Shown: piece by piece, positions 7,362 to 15,461 of the stretch
How positions within the stretch are numbered: the stretch's first letter is position 1
Layout: each line of letters begins with the position of its first letter
IMG/VR virus record: IMGVR_UViG_3300044621_000375
Coordinates: 1 to 39,721 of that record
DNA: 39,721 nucleotides
Direction: 5' to 3' (one strand)
Source of the DNA: a virus
Notes under the pieces: generated by a model
The model's database searches: none
The model's input: the letters and a program-made list of their open reading frames with translations, nothing else
What the model was told of the DNA's origin: nothing
Position numbers and translations under genes: made by a program

Positions 7362-10157
7362 ATGGCCGATCCGTACAGCTTCGCAAATTTAACGCCGAAC
7401 GAAGTCGCTAAAGCTAAAGACTTGTTCCGCGCGTATGGCCTCTCGCCGTTGCCGCTTGAGCGGGGCGCCGAAGGTTTTGACGCGTTGCCGGCGCAATCGC
7501 GCGCGCAGTTGTTCAACATCATCCGGCAGGCCGAAGCGCCGGCGGCTGAAAAGTTTGACGTCACCGTCACTGGCGAAGGCGGTCGTCCGCTAGGCACAGC
7601 GCTGCCCGGCCCCGCTGCAGAAGAACAGCCTAAAGCAACGACCAATCGCTTCTCTAAATTTGTACGGCCGACCGATGAAACCGAGCCGGCGGCGGCGCCT
7701 GCTGCTGCTAATCGGTTTGCTAAGTTTCGCGACGAAGGTCTGCCCGCACCTCGCCAGCCAACGACGTTTGGCGAAGACATGGCGGCGATCGCGCGCGAAG
7801 TGGTTAATCCGAACGTGGCGCCGTACGCAACGGCTGCGGGTGCTGGATTTCTTTTGGGCGGCCCACCGGGCGCCGCCGTTGCTACAGGCGGCTTGTTAGC
7901 GTCTGATTTCTTGACAGGCGGCGTCGTCAATCCGCTGCTGCAAGCCTTCGGCCAACAACCAATGATGACGCCTTCTGAGGCCATCAACGCGATGTATGGC
8001 TCGAACATTGTCGCGCCAGAGGCCACTTCGGGCGGCCGTCAAGCCTTTCGCACGATGGGCGCTTTTGTGTCCCCGACGCGCGCTACGATTGGCGTGGCTA
8101 ACGAATTGGCGCCGATGGTTACGTCGCCCGTTGCTCGCAACGTGCTCACGACGCTGGCCGAAAAGCCGGGCCTGCAAACGGTGTCTGCTCTGGGCGCTGG
8201 CGGCGCTGTTGGCGCAGGCCAAGAAGCCGGCGTCACCGATCCGTTCCAGCAGTTGTTGCTCGCCGCTGCGGGCGGCGTCGCGCCGTCAGCTATCAGCGCT
8301 GCAACTAAACCGGCCATACGCACCGTCTACAACATCACCGAGCCGTTCCTGCCGGGCGGCGCCGAGAAGGTCAAGGCCCGCGCTTACCTAGAAGCGTTCG
8401 ACAACGACCCGAACAAGGTGCAGCAGGCCATCAACCTGTTGGAGCTTGGCACGCCGCCTGAGAAGGTCGCGACCGCGCTCAACGCCTCGGGCTTTGCCGC
8501 GCTGCTTGGTAGCGCCCGCAACGCCAACACGATCGTCAAGGATCTGTACCTTGCTCGCGACTCAGCGCTGCAGCAGGGGCAAGCAAACCGACTGGCCGCC
8601 GCCTCGCGTAGCGTCAACGCTTTGCAGGCGGATCTCGACCAGCAGCAGAAGAATCGGTTGGTGGCTCTGTCAGAGCAGGATGAGCTGGCGCAGCGCGCTG
8701 TGCGAGAGGAACGCGAGCGCTTGGCTGGCCGGTTGCCGAAGGAAAGCCAGCTCAAGGTCGGCGAAACCGTCACAGAACGCAGCGCCGACGAGCTTGAGCG
8801 CGTTAAGACAGAGATCGTCCAACCCGCCTACCGCGCTGCGTTTGACGCTGCACCCGAGCCGTTTAGCTTCGACTTGGTAGCTCAGACCGCTCGCGCGCTG
8901 ATGGACGACGCCGGGTATGTGTTTAACCCAGAACAGGCCCCGCTCACGGCTAAAGCAGTTGCCGCATATCAATCCAAGGTAGTTAAACAGCCATACGCGA
9001 CGTTGATGGGCGAGCCGCCCGTTCGCCGCGAGCCAACGATGATTACGTTGGAAGACGCCGATGCGTTTGTTCAAGCGATCAACGAAGACCTAGCGGCGCT
9101 GGGCCGCGCCAACGACGCGTCAGCCAACAAGACTGTCGCCAATCTGATGCAGCTTAAACGCGCCGCCGAGCAAGCTATTGAAGCAGGCACGCAAGGCACC
9201 GAAGCGGCGAAGCTCTACAAAGACGCGCGTACCGCTCACCGCGAGCAAGTGATTGGCCGCTTCCGTACTGGCTGGGTGTCGGATCTGGAACGGCAGACCG
9301 TCACCAACGAGCAGAAGCTCGCGCCTGAGTCGGTCGTCAAGACCATTCTTGAAGGCGAACAAAATGCACTGCGGTTTGTTGCGGCGCTTGGCGAAGACCC
9401 TCTGGCCGTGGACGCGGTGCGTCGCGGTATCGTCGATCGCTATCGTCGTGCAGTGGTGCGCGACGGCGTTATCAATCCGTCGAAGTCTGCCGATTTCCTT
9501 CGCGTAAATGACGATGCGCTCAATACGCTTGAAGAGTCGGGCATCAAGATCCTCGACGACTTGCGTCAGTTTGACGAAAACGCTGCGCGGTTGGCCGAGG
9601 CAGGCGAGACGGCGACGACCCGTGTGGCCGCTGAGTTTGAGCCGCGCCTGCGTGAGCTGAAAGAGCTGGAGCGCCGGGCGCGTACGCTTGCCAACCGAGT
9701 CGGCGTGGCGCCTGAGAAGTCGGCTGAGAAGCTGGATACGTTGGCGCAGTCGTCTGAAGATGTGGCAACCGTCATCAACGACATTCGCCAAGCCTTGCTC
9801 GACAAGCGCCGCTTCAAGACGCTGGTGCGCGAAGGTGTGGCGGCTGGCGGCGGTGTGCGTGAGCTTACGGCTGAACAGGCCGGCCCTAAGCTGCAAGTGT
9901 TCGACCAGCTCTTTACGTTTGCCAACTTCCTGCTCACCCGCGCTCAGGGCCGCGTCGACGCCAAGCTGGCGGTCGACATCGCCCAGGAGATGCTCAACTC
10001 AGACCCGGCCGCGAAGGCGCTGGCTGAGGCGATGGTAAAGGGCAAGCGGTCTGAATTTGGTGAGATGCTGCAGAAGCCTGCAGGCCGTCCGGGGCCGGGT
10101 GCGGCAGTCAACGTACTGGCGCCGGTCGTTACAAACCAAAATGCGCTCAGGGAGTAG
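7362..10157 (+). CDS. Large internal (ejection) virion protein, gp16-like position
   Basis: 931 residues, the longest protein here. Residues 1-60 contain FANLTPNEVAKAKDLFRAYG. Residues about 120-330 include Gly/Ala-rich hydrophobic stretches (around YATAAGAGFLLGGPPGA and TVSALGAGGAVGAGQ) that could insert into membranes. Residues about 330-900 are long charged helices with coiled-coil character. This layout resembles the largest ejection proteins of podoviruses (P22 gp16, T7 gp16). No lytic transglycosylase catalytic motif is apparent. The gene is followed two bases later by a small lysis-cassette protein starting with GTG. Confidence 0.55.
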   Translation: MADPYSFANLTPNEVAKAKDLFRAYGLSPLPLERGAEGFDALPAQSRAQLFNIIRQAEAPAAEKFDVTVTGEGGRPLGTALPGPAAEEQPKATTNRFSKFVRPTDETEPAAAPAAANRFAKFRDEGLPAPRQPTTFGEDMAAIAREVVNPNVAPYATAAGAGFLLGGPPGAAVATGGLLASDFLTGGVVNPLLQAFGQQPMMTPSEAINAMYGSNIVAPEATSGGRQAFRTMGAFVSPTRATIGVANELAPMVTSPVARNVLTTLAEKPGLQTVSALGAGGAVGAGQEAGVTDPFQQLLLAAAGGVAPSAISAATKPAIRTVYNITEPFLPGGAEKVKARAYLEAFDNDPNKVQQAINLLELGTPPEKVATALNASGFAALLGSARNANTIVKDLYLARDSALQQGQANRLAAASRSVNALQADLDQQQKNRLVALSEQDELAQRAVREERERLAGRLPKESQLKVGETVTERSADELERVKTEIVQPAYRAAFDAAPEPFSFDLVAQTARALMDDAGYVFNPEQAPLTAKAVAAYQSKVVKQPYATLMGEPPVRREPTMITLEDADAFVQAINEDLAALGRANDASANKTVANLMQLKRAAEQAIEAGTQGTEAAKLYKDARTAHREQVIGRFRTGWVSDLERQTVTNEQKLAPESVVKTILEGEQNALRFVAALGEDPLAVDAVRRGIVDRYRRAVVRDGVINPSKSADFLRVNDDALNTLEESGIKILDDLRQFDENAARLAEAGETATTRVAAEFEPRLRELKELERRARTLANRVGVAPEKSAEKLDTLAQSSEDVATVINDIRQALLDKRRFKTLVREGVAAGGGVRELTAEQAGPKLQVFDQLFTFANFLLTRAQGRVDAKLAVDIAQEMLNSDPAAKALAEAMVKGKRSEFGEMLQKPAGRPGPGAAVNVLAPVVTNQNALRE

Positions 10158-10159
10158 GC

Positions 10160-10384
10160 GTGGACAGCGTACAGATGCTTTTTAACATCATCATCGGTGT
10201 GGCGGCGTTCTTCGGTGGGTGGATACTGAACAACATCAGCCGCACCATTGAGCGCCTGGACAAAGACGTGCGCAACATGCCGCACACGTATGTCACGCAG
10301 TCGACGTACCAGCGCGACATCGACGACATCAAAAACATGCTGGGCAAAATCTTCGACAAACTAGACGAGAAGATGGACAAATGA
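10160..10384 (+). CDS. Small membrane-anchored protein of lysis cassette
   Basis: 74 residues from a GTG start with a GGAGT run just upstream. Residues 6-24 (MLFNIIIGVAAFFGGWIL) form one transmembrane helix, followed by a charged helical tail ending IKNMLGKIFDKLDEKMDK. Small proteins of this layout are frequent next to phage holin genes and superficially resemble XhlA-type lysis accessory proteins, although here the membrane segment is N-terminal. It overlaps the next gene by ATGA. A role as lysis regulator or spanin-like linker is inference. Confidence 0.6.
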   Translation: MDSVQMLFNIIIGVAAFFGGWILNNISRTIERLDKDVRNMPHTYVTQSTYQRDIDDIKNMLGKIFDKLDEKMDK

Positions 10385-10788
10385 GCGAAGACATCGAATT
10401 GCTGAAGGTGCAGATCAAGGCTGAGCTGCAACGCTTGGAAGCCCACAGCAGCGCCAAGGATGTAGCTGGCAAGGCCATTGGCAAGGATGGCCTAAAGTAC
10501 ATCACCGCTATTGTGGTCATTGGCGTCCTCTCCAGCCTTGCGCTAGATAGCGACAAGATTGCCGCTGTCATGGGCCTGCTCGGTGCCTCGCTGACGGCCC
10601 TAATCTCCATGCTGGCGTCTATTGCCGGTACGGTAGAGAAGGAAGACAAGCCTGAGTTTGGCGTAATCAAAGAGCTGATCGCCAAGCTCGACAAGCTCGA
10701 TCGTAAGGAAATGCCGATGCGCGTTGACGTGGAAGACGGTCACGTCATCGTGACTAAGGGCGATGACGTTGTGAGGGCAAGCAAATGA
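10381..10788 (+). CDS. Putative holin or lysis-associated membrane protein
   Basis: 135 residues. A charged N-terminal helix (1-38) leads into two hydrophobic segments, about 40-55 (YITAIVVIGVLSSLAL) and 59-83 (KIAAVMGLLGASLTALISM), then a soluble charged C-terminus ending in MRVDVEDGHVIVTKGDD. Two membrane helices and the place between a membrane-anchored peptide and a 3-TM holin suggest a lysis function (class II-like holin or antiholin). No known family was recognised. Translation is coupled on both sides by ATGA overlaps. Confidence 0.5.
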   Translation: MSEDIELLKVQIKAELQRLEAHSSAKDVAGKAIGKDGLKYITAIVVIGVLSSLALDSDKIAAVMGLLGASLTALISMLASIAGTVEKEDKPEFGVIKELIAKLDKLDRKEMPMRVDVEDGHVIVTKGDDVVRASK

Positions 10789-11270
10789 TGACCATGGTCA
10801 GTACCTTCCTCTCGTTCCTTGCGGGCGGTTTGCCCAAGATCCTTGCGATTTTCCAAGATCGGCAGGATAAGAAGCATGAGCTTGCTCTCGTTGCCGCACA
10901 GAAGGAGCGTGAGTTGGCTTTGGCCGAGCGCGGTTTCATTGCTCAGGCGCGGGTAGAAGAGATCAAGCTGGAGCAGATCCAGACGCAGACCGCATCTGAA
11001 GAGCGTCAGTCGCTCTACAACCACGACATCGAGATTGGTAAAGGCGCGAGCCAGTGGATGATCAACTTGCGCTCGTCGGTGCGTCCGGTCGTGACGTACA
11101 TCTTTGTGCTGGAGCTGGTCATCATCAACATCGCGGGCATGTGGTACGCGTGGAACCAAAACGTACCGTTTGCGATCGCGCTAGAAAACGTGTTCAGCGA
11201 CGATGAAATGGCGATTCTTGCCAGCATTATTGCCTTTCATTTTGGTGGGCGCGCTTTCAGTCAAAAATGA
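10785..11270 (+). CDS. Holin, 3TM type (GTA_holin_3TM-like)
   Basis: 161 residues. It begins with a hydrophobic segment (about 5-22), has a long amphipathic helix rich in K, E, Q and A (25-75), then two C-terminal hydrophobic segments: 100-122 (RPVVTYIFVLELVIINIAG) and 142-156 (MAILASIIAFHFGGR). This layout and the FHFGGRAF ending match the three-helix holins first described in gene transfer agents. It would form inner-membrane lesions that release the endolysin encoded immediately downstream. ATGA overlaps on both sides. Confidence 0.8.
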   Translation: MMTMVSTFLSFLAGGLPKILAIFQDRQDKKHELALVAAQKERELALAERGFIAQARVEEIKLEQIQTQTASEERQSLYNHDIEIGKGASQWMINLRSSVRPVVTYIFVLELVIINIAGMWYAWNQNVPFAIALENVFSDDEMAILASIIAFHFGGRAFSQK

Positions 11271-11755
11271 AAGTTAGCCCCGAGCTGATAAAGCTCCTAA
11301 AACATCACGAAGGCGTGAGGCTACGCCCGTACCAGTGCCCGGCGATGCTTTGGAGTATTGCCATAGGCCATGTGATCGACCCGTCTCACATCGCGGTGAA
11401 ATATGCGGATCGGAAAAACCTACCGATACCCCCAGGCTGGGATCGCCAGCTCTCTATGGGAGAGGTGGACGCTATCCTTGCTCAAGACCTTAGCCGCTTT
11501 GAGCGCGGCGTGGCCCGACTTTGCCCTGGTGCTACTAGTCATCAAGGCCAGTTCGACGCCTTGGTAAGCCTGGCCTTCAACATAGGCCTAGGTAATGTCC
11601 AGCGCAGCAGTGTCCGTATGCGCTACAACCGTGGCGACATCGAGGGCGCCGCCGACGCTTTCCTCATGTGGACGAAAGCGGCCGGGCGCGTGTTGCCCGG
11701 CCTCGTCAAGCGCCGCAACGATGAGCGGGCGCTGTTCCTCAGCTCTCAGTTCTGA
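11267..11755 (+). CDS. Endolysin, T4/P22-type lysozyme (GH24)
   Basis: 162 residues, the usual size for phage lysozymes. The catalytic region HHEGVRLRPYQCPAMLWSIA places the glutamate at residue 15. At the spacing of the T4 lysozyme triad (E11, D20, T26), the partners here are C24 and S30. The C-terminal part has GQFDALVSLAFNIGLGN and LPGLVKRRNDERALFL, the family's conserved helical lobe. The enzyme should cleave the MurNAc-GlcNAc bond. No signal peptide is seen, so release should depend on the upstream holin. The stop lies inside the end of the convergent leftward gene at 11746-11931. Confidence 0.85.
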   Translation: MKVSPELIKLLKHHEGVRLRPYQCPAMLWSIAIGHVIDPSHIAVKYADRKNLPIPPGWDRQLSMGEVDAILAQDLSRFERGVARLCPGATSHQGQFDALVSLAFNIGLGNVQRSSVRMRYNRGDIEGAADAFLMWTKAAGRVLPGLVKRRNDERALFLSSQF

Positions 11756-11931
11756 AGCTCCGCGAGCAGCTCTTCGCGCTCCCTCGCATCGCGCAGCGCA
11801 CAGAAGCGCTGGTGCAGTCGCACTAGGAACGTCACGCGTGGCTCGACGCGTCGGCGCTCTAGTTGCATCAGGTACTTGACCTCATCCTCGCTCATGTCGG
11901 GAAGGGCTTTGTTTAGCTCGTGCCAGTTCAT
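11746..11931 (-). CDS. Small acidic/basic helical protein, unknown function
   Basis: 61 residues from ATG at 11931, which overlaps the helicase stop in an ATGA, so it is the last gene of the nuclease-helicase unit. The sequence starts MNWHELNKALPDMSEDEV and is mainly helical with many E and R. No domain was recognised. Its final codons overlap the last ten bases of the convergent endolysin gene. A longer reading from 11991 would run into the helicase gene and is rejected. Confidence 0.65.
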   Translation of the reverse strand: MNWHELNKALPDMSEDEVKYLMQLERRRVEPRVTFLVRLHQRFCALRDAREREELLAELQN

Positions 11932-13271
11932 GTTTTCAGTTCCTCCAATGCAATATCCGATATGGCGCGCTTGTCGTGCAGCGCCGCCCAAATGCGCTCA
12001 TCAACCGTCGAGTTGGTGATGAGAATGTAGACCCACACGTCGTGCGCTTGGCCGCTGCGGTGCAACCGGCCGACCGTCTGCTCGTACTCTTCGAGCGACC
12101 ACGGCAGCGACAGGAACACCATGCGACAGCCGCCATGCTGCAGGTTCAGCCCATGCCCTGCCGATTTAGGGTGTATTAATAGCAGCTCTATTTGCCCTGC
12201 GTTCCAGCGCTCTATCGCCTGCGGGTCGTCGATCGTCGCCGCCTGCGGGTAGCGCCGGCGCAGCTCGGCAAGCTGTTCAACAAAGTTATACACGATGATC
12301 GTATTCGCTCGCTGGTTCCCTTCGAGCACCTCATCGAGCAAGTCAAACTTATGCTCGGCAAACCACACCGGCGTCTGTGACGCGGTGAACTTGCCCGGTC
12401 GCGTCGGGTCAGCCTCGCGGTGCGAATCGTAGACGAACCCCGAGGCCATCTGCTGCAGCTTGCTGGTGACGGCGCCCGCGTTCATCGCGATGACGCGCGC
12501 GTCGGGGAAGTCGTACAGAAAGTCCCGCTTCATCTTCTCGTATGGTTCGCGATCGGGCAGGTCGCAGCGCATCTCGACGACGTGCAGCGGCGGCAGCTTG
12601 TCCTTGTACTGGCCGGGATCTAGCAGAAACGTTGCTGGCTTGATGCGCGCCATGACCTGTTCCAACGAGCCCTTGCGCGGTGCCCACTCGCCGTACTCGC
12701 GATTGAGGCACACAAAATACTGTTGCAGGAAAGCGCCCTTGCTGCGGCCAAGCAAACCCTGGTCGATGATCTTGCACTGCCCGAACACGTCTTCGAGGCC
12801 GTTAGATGTGAACGATCCGGTCAGGCCCCAGCGCAGCTTCATCGGCTCGACGACCTTCTCGAACGCCTTGAACCGCTTGCCGCTTGGGTTCTTCAAGCGC
12901 GTCAGCTCATCGAACACAACGCCATCGAAATCGAGCTTTTGCTCGGCGAGCCACTGCAGATTGTCGTAGTTAGTCACCACGACAGAAGCGCTTGATTTCA
13001 ACGCCGCTTGACGCTGCGCCGGTGTGCCAAGCGCGACGGCGATTGTCATGCCCGGCGTCCAGATCGGTTGCTCGACGGGCCACACCTTCTCGCAGACGCG
13101 CTTGGGCGCCAGCACCAGCCAGCGCTTGACGACGCCTTGGGCGAGCGCGTCGCGCATAGCAGTCAGGGTGAGCGCCGTCTTGCCGGCGCCCATCGGCGCC
13201 AGCACCATCGCGCGGTCGCGCTCGAAGAGGAAGTCAGCCGCTTCGTTTTGATACGGACGCAATGAAAGCAT
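11928..13271 (-). CDS. SNF2-type superfamily 2 helicase
   Basis: 447 residues. It starts with the Q-motif-like LRPYQNEA, then Walker A at residues 28-32 (GAGKT), motif II DELT at 121-124 with the following RLKNPSGKRF, and in the C-terminal RecA domain motif VI QTVGRLHRSGQAHDVWV. This pattern marks the compact SNF2 ATPases found beside VRR-NUC nucleases in phage and prophage replication modules. It presumably remodels DNA or protein-DNA complexes during replication or recombination. Its start overlaps the end of the nuclease gene by 38 bases. Confidence 0.9.
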   Translation of the reverse strand: MLSLRPYQNEAADFLFERDRAMVLAPMGAGKTALTLTAMRDALAQGVVKRWLVLAPKRVCEKVWPVEQPIWTPGMTIAVALGTPAQRQAALKSSASVVVTNYDNLQWLAEQKLDFDGVVFDELTRLKNPSGKRFKAFEKVVEPMKLRWGLTGSFTSNGLEDVFGQCKIIDQGLLGRSKGAFLQQYFVCLNREYGEWAPRKGSLEQVMARIKPATFLLDPGQYKDKLPPLHVVEMRCDLPDREPYEKMKRDFLYDFPDARVIAMNAGAVTSKLQQMASGFVYDSHREADPTRPGKFTASQTPVWFAEHKFDLLDEVLEGNQRANTIIVYNFVEQLAELRRRYPQAATIDDPQAIERWNAGQIELLLIHPKSAGHGLNLQHGGCRMVFLSLPWSLEEYEQTVGRLHRSGQAHDVWVYILITNSTVDERIWAALHDKRAISDIALEELKT

Positions 13272-13521
13272 CGACCTGCTCTATATTCCAAATGACTTTG
13301 TATTTCTGATTCGTTTGTTGCATGACGCTTGCAAACACCTTCTGCAGCGGCGACAAGCGCCCGCCCTGCGTTTTCAACTCAACAAACCACGTCTGCCCGT
13401 CAGGCAAACAGACGATGCGATCGGCCACGCCGCGCTGCGACGGCGAGCGGAACTTAAACGTCACGCCGCCGGCTACCTCGACCGCCCACGTCAAATACTC
13501 TTCGATTGTCTTCTCACGCAT
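13234..13521 (-). CDS. VRR-NUC domain nuclease
   Basis: 95 residues from ATG at 13521. It contains the VRR-NUC core: GVADRIVCLPDG with the catalytic Asp, then WFVELKTQGGRLSPLQ with the E-x-K pair and the conserved Q. Single-domain VRR-NUC proteins next to SNF2 helicases are typical of phage replication or recombination modules, and some cut branched DNA. A longer reading starts at 13560, but it would begin upstream of the best promoter. With the start at 13521 there is no Shine-Dalgarno, and the -10 box lies 6 bases before the ATG, which suggests a leaderless transcript. Confidence 0.9.
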   Translation of the reverse strand: MREKTIEEYLTWAVEVAGGVTFKFRSPSQRGVADRIVCLPDGQTWFVELKTQGGRLSPLQKVFASVMQQTNQKYKVIWNIEQVDAFIASVSKRSG

Positions 13522-13527
13522 GGTCAG

Positions 13528-13556
13528 ATAATAATTTACAAAACATCTATTGACAA
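13528..13556 (-). promoter_or_regulatory. Sigma70-type promoter for nuclease-helicase unit
   Basis: Reading leftward, TTGTCA (13556-13551) is followed after 17 bases by TATTAT (13533-13528). The expected transcription start coincides with the ATG at 13521. The -35 box overlaps that of the divergent rightward promoter. Confidence 0.7.
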
Positions 13557-13578
13557 CCAATTTCGCCGCGCCTAATCT
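13550..13578 (+). promoter_or_regulatory. Sigma70-type promoter for rightward replication unit
   Basis: A perfect -35 TTGACA (13550-13555), a 17-base spacer and -10 TAATCT (13573-13578). Transcription should begin near 13585, about 20 bases before the GTG at 13606, leaving room for AGGAG at 13595-13599. Confidence 0.8.
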
Positions 13579-13605
13579 TGGCTCAAAGCAGTACAGGAGA
13601 GTCTA

Positions 13606-14733
13606 GTGTCACACAGTAATATCGTCGGCGGCAGCACCGCCAAACGCGTCATTAAGTGCCCCGGCAGTGTCAAGCTCTGCCAACAAGTCCCACCGAAACC
13701 ATCCTCGTCGTATGCCGACGCCGGCACGCTGTTGCACGACGCCATCGCGCGTATGCTCGGCACCGACGCCAAGGCTGATGATGTGATCGGCAGCATCTAT
13801 AACGGCATCGAGCTGACGCATGACTTGTATGAAGACAAGCTCGTGCCTGCAGTACAGGCGCTTAACAACATCGACCCTAATCAGGAACTCGAGTATGCCG
13901 TTGAACAGACTGTCAGCTTCGGAACTCTTCTTCCGGGCGTGTTTGGCTCTTGCGATATTATTGGCCGTCTTGGTGATCGTGCCGTTATACTGGATTGGAA
14001 ATTCGGTGACGGCGTGGCGGTCGAGGCCGAAGAAAATCCGCAGCTAATGTTCTACGCCGCAGCCGCGATGCGCACGCCGAGTTTGGCGTGGGTGTTCGAC
14101 GGCGCCAAAGAGATCGAGTGCATCATCGTGCAGCCGCCCTCAGTCAAGCGCTGGGTGACGAGCTTCGATCGACTGCGCCTTTTTGAGCGCGAGTTGGTGT
14201 ACGCCGTGCAGTTGTCGGAAAAGCCCGACGCTGCGCTGCATGTGGGCGATCACTGCCGCTGGTGCGCAGCGAAGCCTATCTGCCCTGAGATGACAGGCGC
14301 CGCTGATCGCGCGCTTGCCAAGCAGGTGAAGGAGCTGAACGTCGAGGAATTGAGCAAGGCGCTGGTGAAGGCTGACTTGCTTGAGGAATGGATTAAAGAC
14401 TTGCGTGCGCTCGCGTTTACGGCGCTTGAGAAAGGCGGCAAGGTGCCAGGGTATAAACTGGTAGCCAAGCGTGGCACGCGCAAGTGGATCGACGAGGCTG
14501 AAGCACAGCGCGCGTTGCGTGAGCTTGGTCTGACCGACGATCAAATTATTGAACAGTCGATGGCAAGTCCTGCGACTGTGGAAAAGGTCTTGAAGAAGCT
14601 GAAGAAGCCGTTGCCGGAAGGCATCTGCACTTCAGTCTCTTCAGGGACGACGATGGCAACCGTGGATGACCCACGGCCCGAAGTCGTACAAATCGGGCAG
14701 CAGTTGACTGCGGCCCTTAATAAACTGATGTAA
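13606..14733 (+). CDS. DUF2800 family PD-(D/E)XK nuclease, Cas4-like
   Basis: 375 residues. The GTG start has AGGAG six bases upstream. The N-terminal GGSTAKRVIKCPGSVKL is characteristic of DUF2800. The nuclease core has CDIIGRLGDRAVILDWKFGD (D...D-x-K, near residues 115-136) and a following QLMFYAAAA helix. A cysteine cluster CRWCAAKPICPEM may hold an iron-sulfur cluster together with an earlier cysteine, as in Cas4 and AddB-like nucleases. The family is common in phage replication operons containing a family A polymerase and a primase-helicase, as here. It probably processes DNA ends, but no activity can be assigned from sequence alone. Confidence 0.85.
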   Translation: MSHSNIVGGSTAKRVIKCPGSVKLCQQVPPKPSSSYADAGTLLHDAIARMLGTDAKADDVIGSIYNGIELTHDLYEDKLVPAVQALNNIDPNQELEYAVEQTVSFGTLLPGVFGSCDIIGRLGDRAVILDWKFGDGVAVEAEENPQLMFYAAAAMRTPSLAWVFDGAKEIECIIVQPPSVKRWVTSFDRLRLFERELVYAVQLSEKPDAALHVGDHCRWCAAKPICPEMTGAADRALAKQVKELNVEELSKALVKADLLEEWIKDLRALAFTALEKGGKVPGYKLVAKRGTRKWIDEAEAQRALRELGLTDDQIIEQSMASPATVEKVLKKLKKPLPEGICTSVSSGTTMATVDDPRPEVVQIGQQLTAALNKLM

Positions 14734-14746
14734 AGGAGTCTTGATT

Positions 14747-15400
14747 ATGTCCAGTATCGTAAAGTTCTCTAAAGCCGGTCTGCCTGCCGTCACGTCGCTC
14801 ACTACGGCGTTGCGTCAGATGGAAAACGAAGTCGCCGCCGTTGGCACCGCCATCTTAAAGATGGACAAGACGGGTCACTGGGTCTTTGGCGCAGATCAAA
14901 CCGAGGTCGAGGATGACAGCCTGTGGGCCGTCAATCCGTTTAGCTTCGTCCACGGCTACATCGCGTGGGGTGATGGTGAGGTGCTAGGAGAGAGCATGGT
15001 GTCTGTCTCCGAGCCGTTGCCAGAACCGCCGGCGGCGCCGCCGCAAGCTCGCAAGGGCTGGGAGAAGCAAGTCGGTCTGTCGCTGAAGTGCATCAGCGGC
15101 GAGGACACTGGCCTTGAAGTGCGCTATACCACGACGAGCGTGGGCGGTAAGCGCGGAGTGCAGACGTTGGCGGTGGCGATCGCCGAGCAGGTCGATAAAG
15201 ACCAAGCGAAGCCGGTCGCTATCGTGCGTCTGGGCAAGGAGCACTACCAGCACAAGTCCTACGGCCGCATCTTCACGCCCGTCTTTGAAGTCGTGCGCTG
15301 GATCGGCATGGAAGGTGACGCTCCTGAGTCTGTAGAGGCAGAGGCTCCTGCGGTAACAGAAGCCGCTGCCCCCACGGGTCGTCGGCGTAGAGCCGGCTAA
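14747..15400 (+). CDS. Putative ssDNA-binding or replication accessory protein
   Basis: 217 residues. ATG at 14747 is preferred over TTG at 14741 because AAGGAG (14733-14738) then lies eight bases upstream. The N-terminal half (about 1-95) has WVFGADQTEVEDDSLWAVNP and a conserved aromatic region. A Pro/Ala linker follows at 86-100. The second half is beta-rich (VGLSLKCISGEDTGLEVRY, HKSYGRIFTPVFEVVRW) and ends in an acidic stretch and a basic TGRRRRAG tail. It sits between the DUF2800 nuclease and the polymerase, where related modules encode a DUF2815-type ssDNA-binding protein, but direct resemblance to DUF2815 was not recognised. Confidence 0.5.
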   Translation: MSSIVKFSKAGLPAVTSLTTALRQMENEVAAVGTAILKMDKTGHWVFGADQTEVEDDSLWAVNPFSFVHGYIAWGDGEVLGESMVSVSEPLPEPPAAPPQARKGWEKQVGLSLKCISGEDTGLEVRYTTTSVGGKRGVQTLAVAIAEQVDKDQAKPVAIVRLGKEHYQHKSYGRIFTPVFEVVRWIGMEGDAPESVEAEAPAVTEAAAPTGRRRRAG

Positions 15401-15406
15401 AGGAAA

Positions 15407-15454
15407 GGGAGCCGAAAGCTGTCGCCCCACCACCCAGGCGGTGAGTAGGCTCCC
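15407..15454 (+). other. Long-range stem-loop in leader of zinc-ribbon gene
   Basis: GGGAGCC (15407-15413) pairs perfectly with GGCTCCC (15448-15454). Inside the loop, CGCC (15423-15426) pairs with GGCG (15437-15440). No T-tract follows, so it is not a terminator. It lies in the only gap between the 217-residue protein and the zinc-ribbon gene. Confidence 0.5.
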
Positions 15455-15461
15455 GATTCTG

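Noticed and set aside
7250-8026. 258-codon open frame antisense to the ejection protein
   Set aside because: Lies within a well-supported gene and has a composition typical of reverse-strand shadows (Ala, Ser, Pro and Gly-rich).
9120-9896. 258-codon open frame antisense within the 931-residue protein gene
   Set aside because: Shadow frame rich in Arg, Leu and His with no family resemblance; the sense gene is continuous.
13534-13560. Alternative start of the VRR-NUC gene at 13560
   Set aside because: It would add 13 residues not typical of the family and would begin upstream of the best leftward -10 box.
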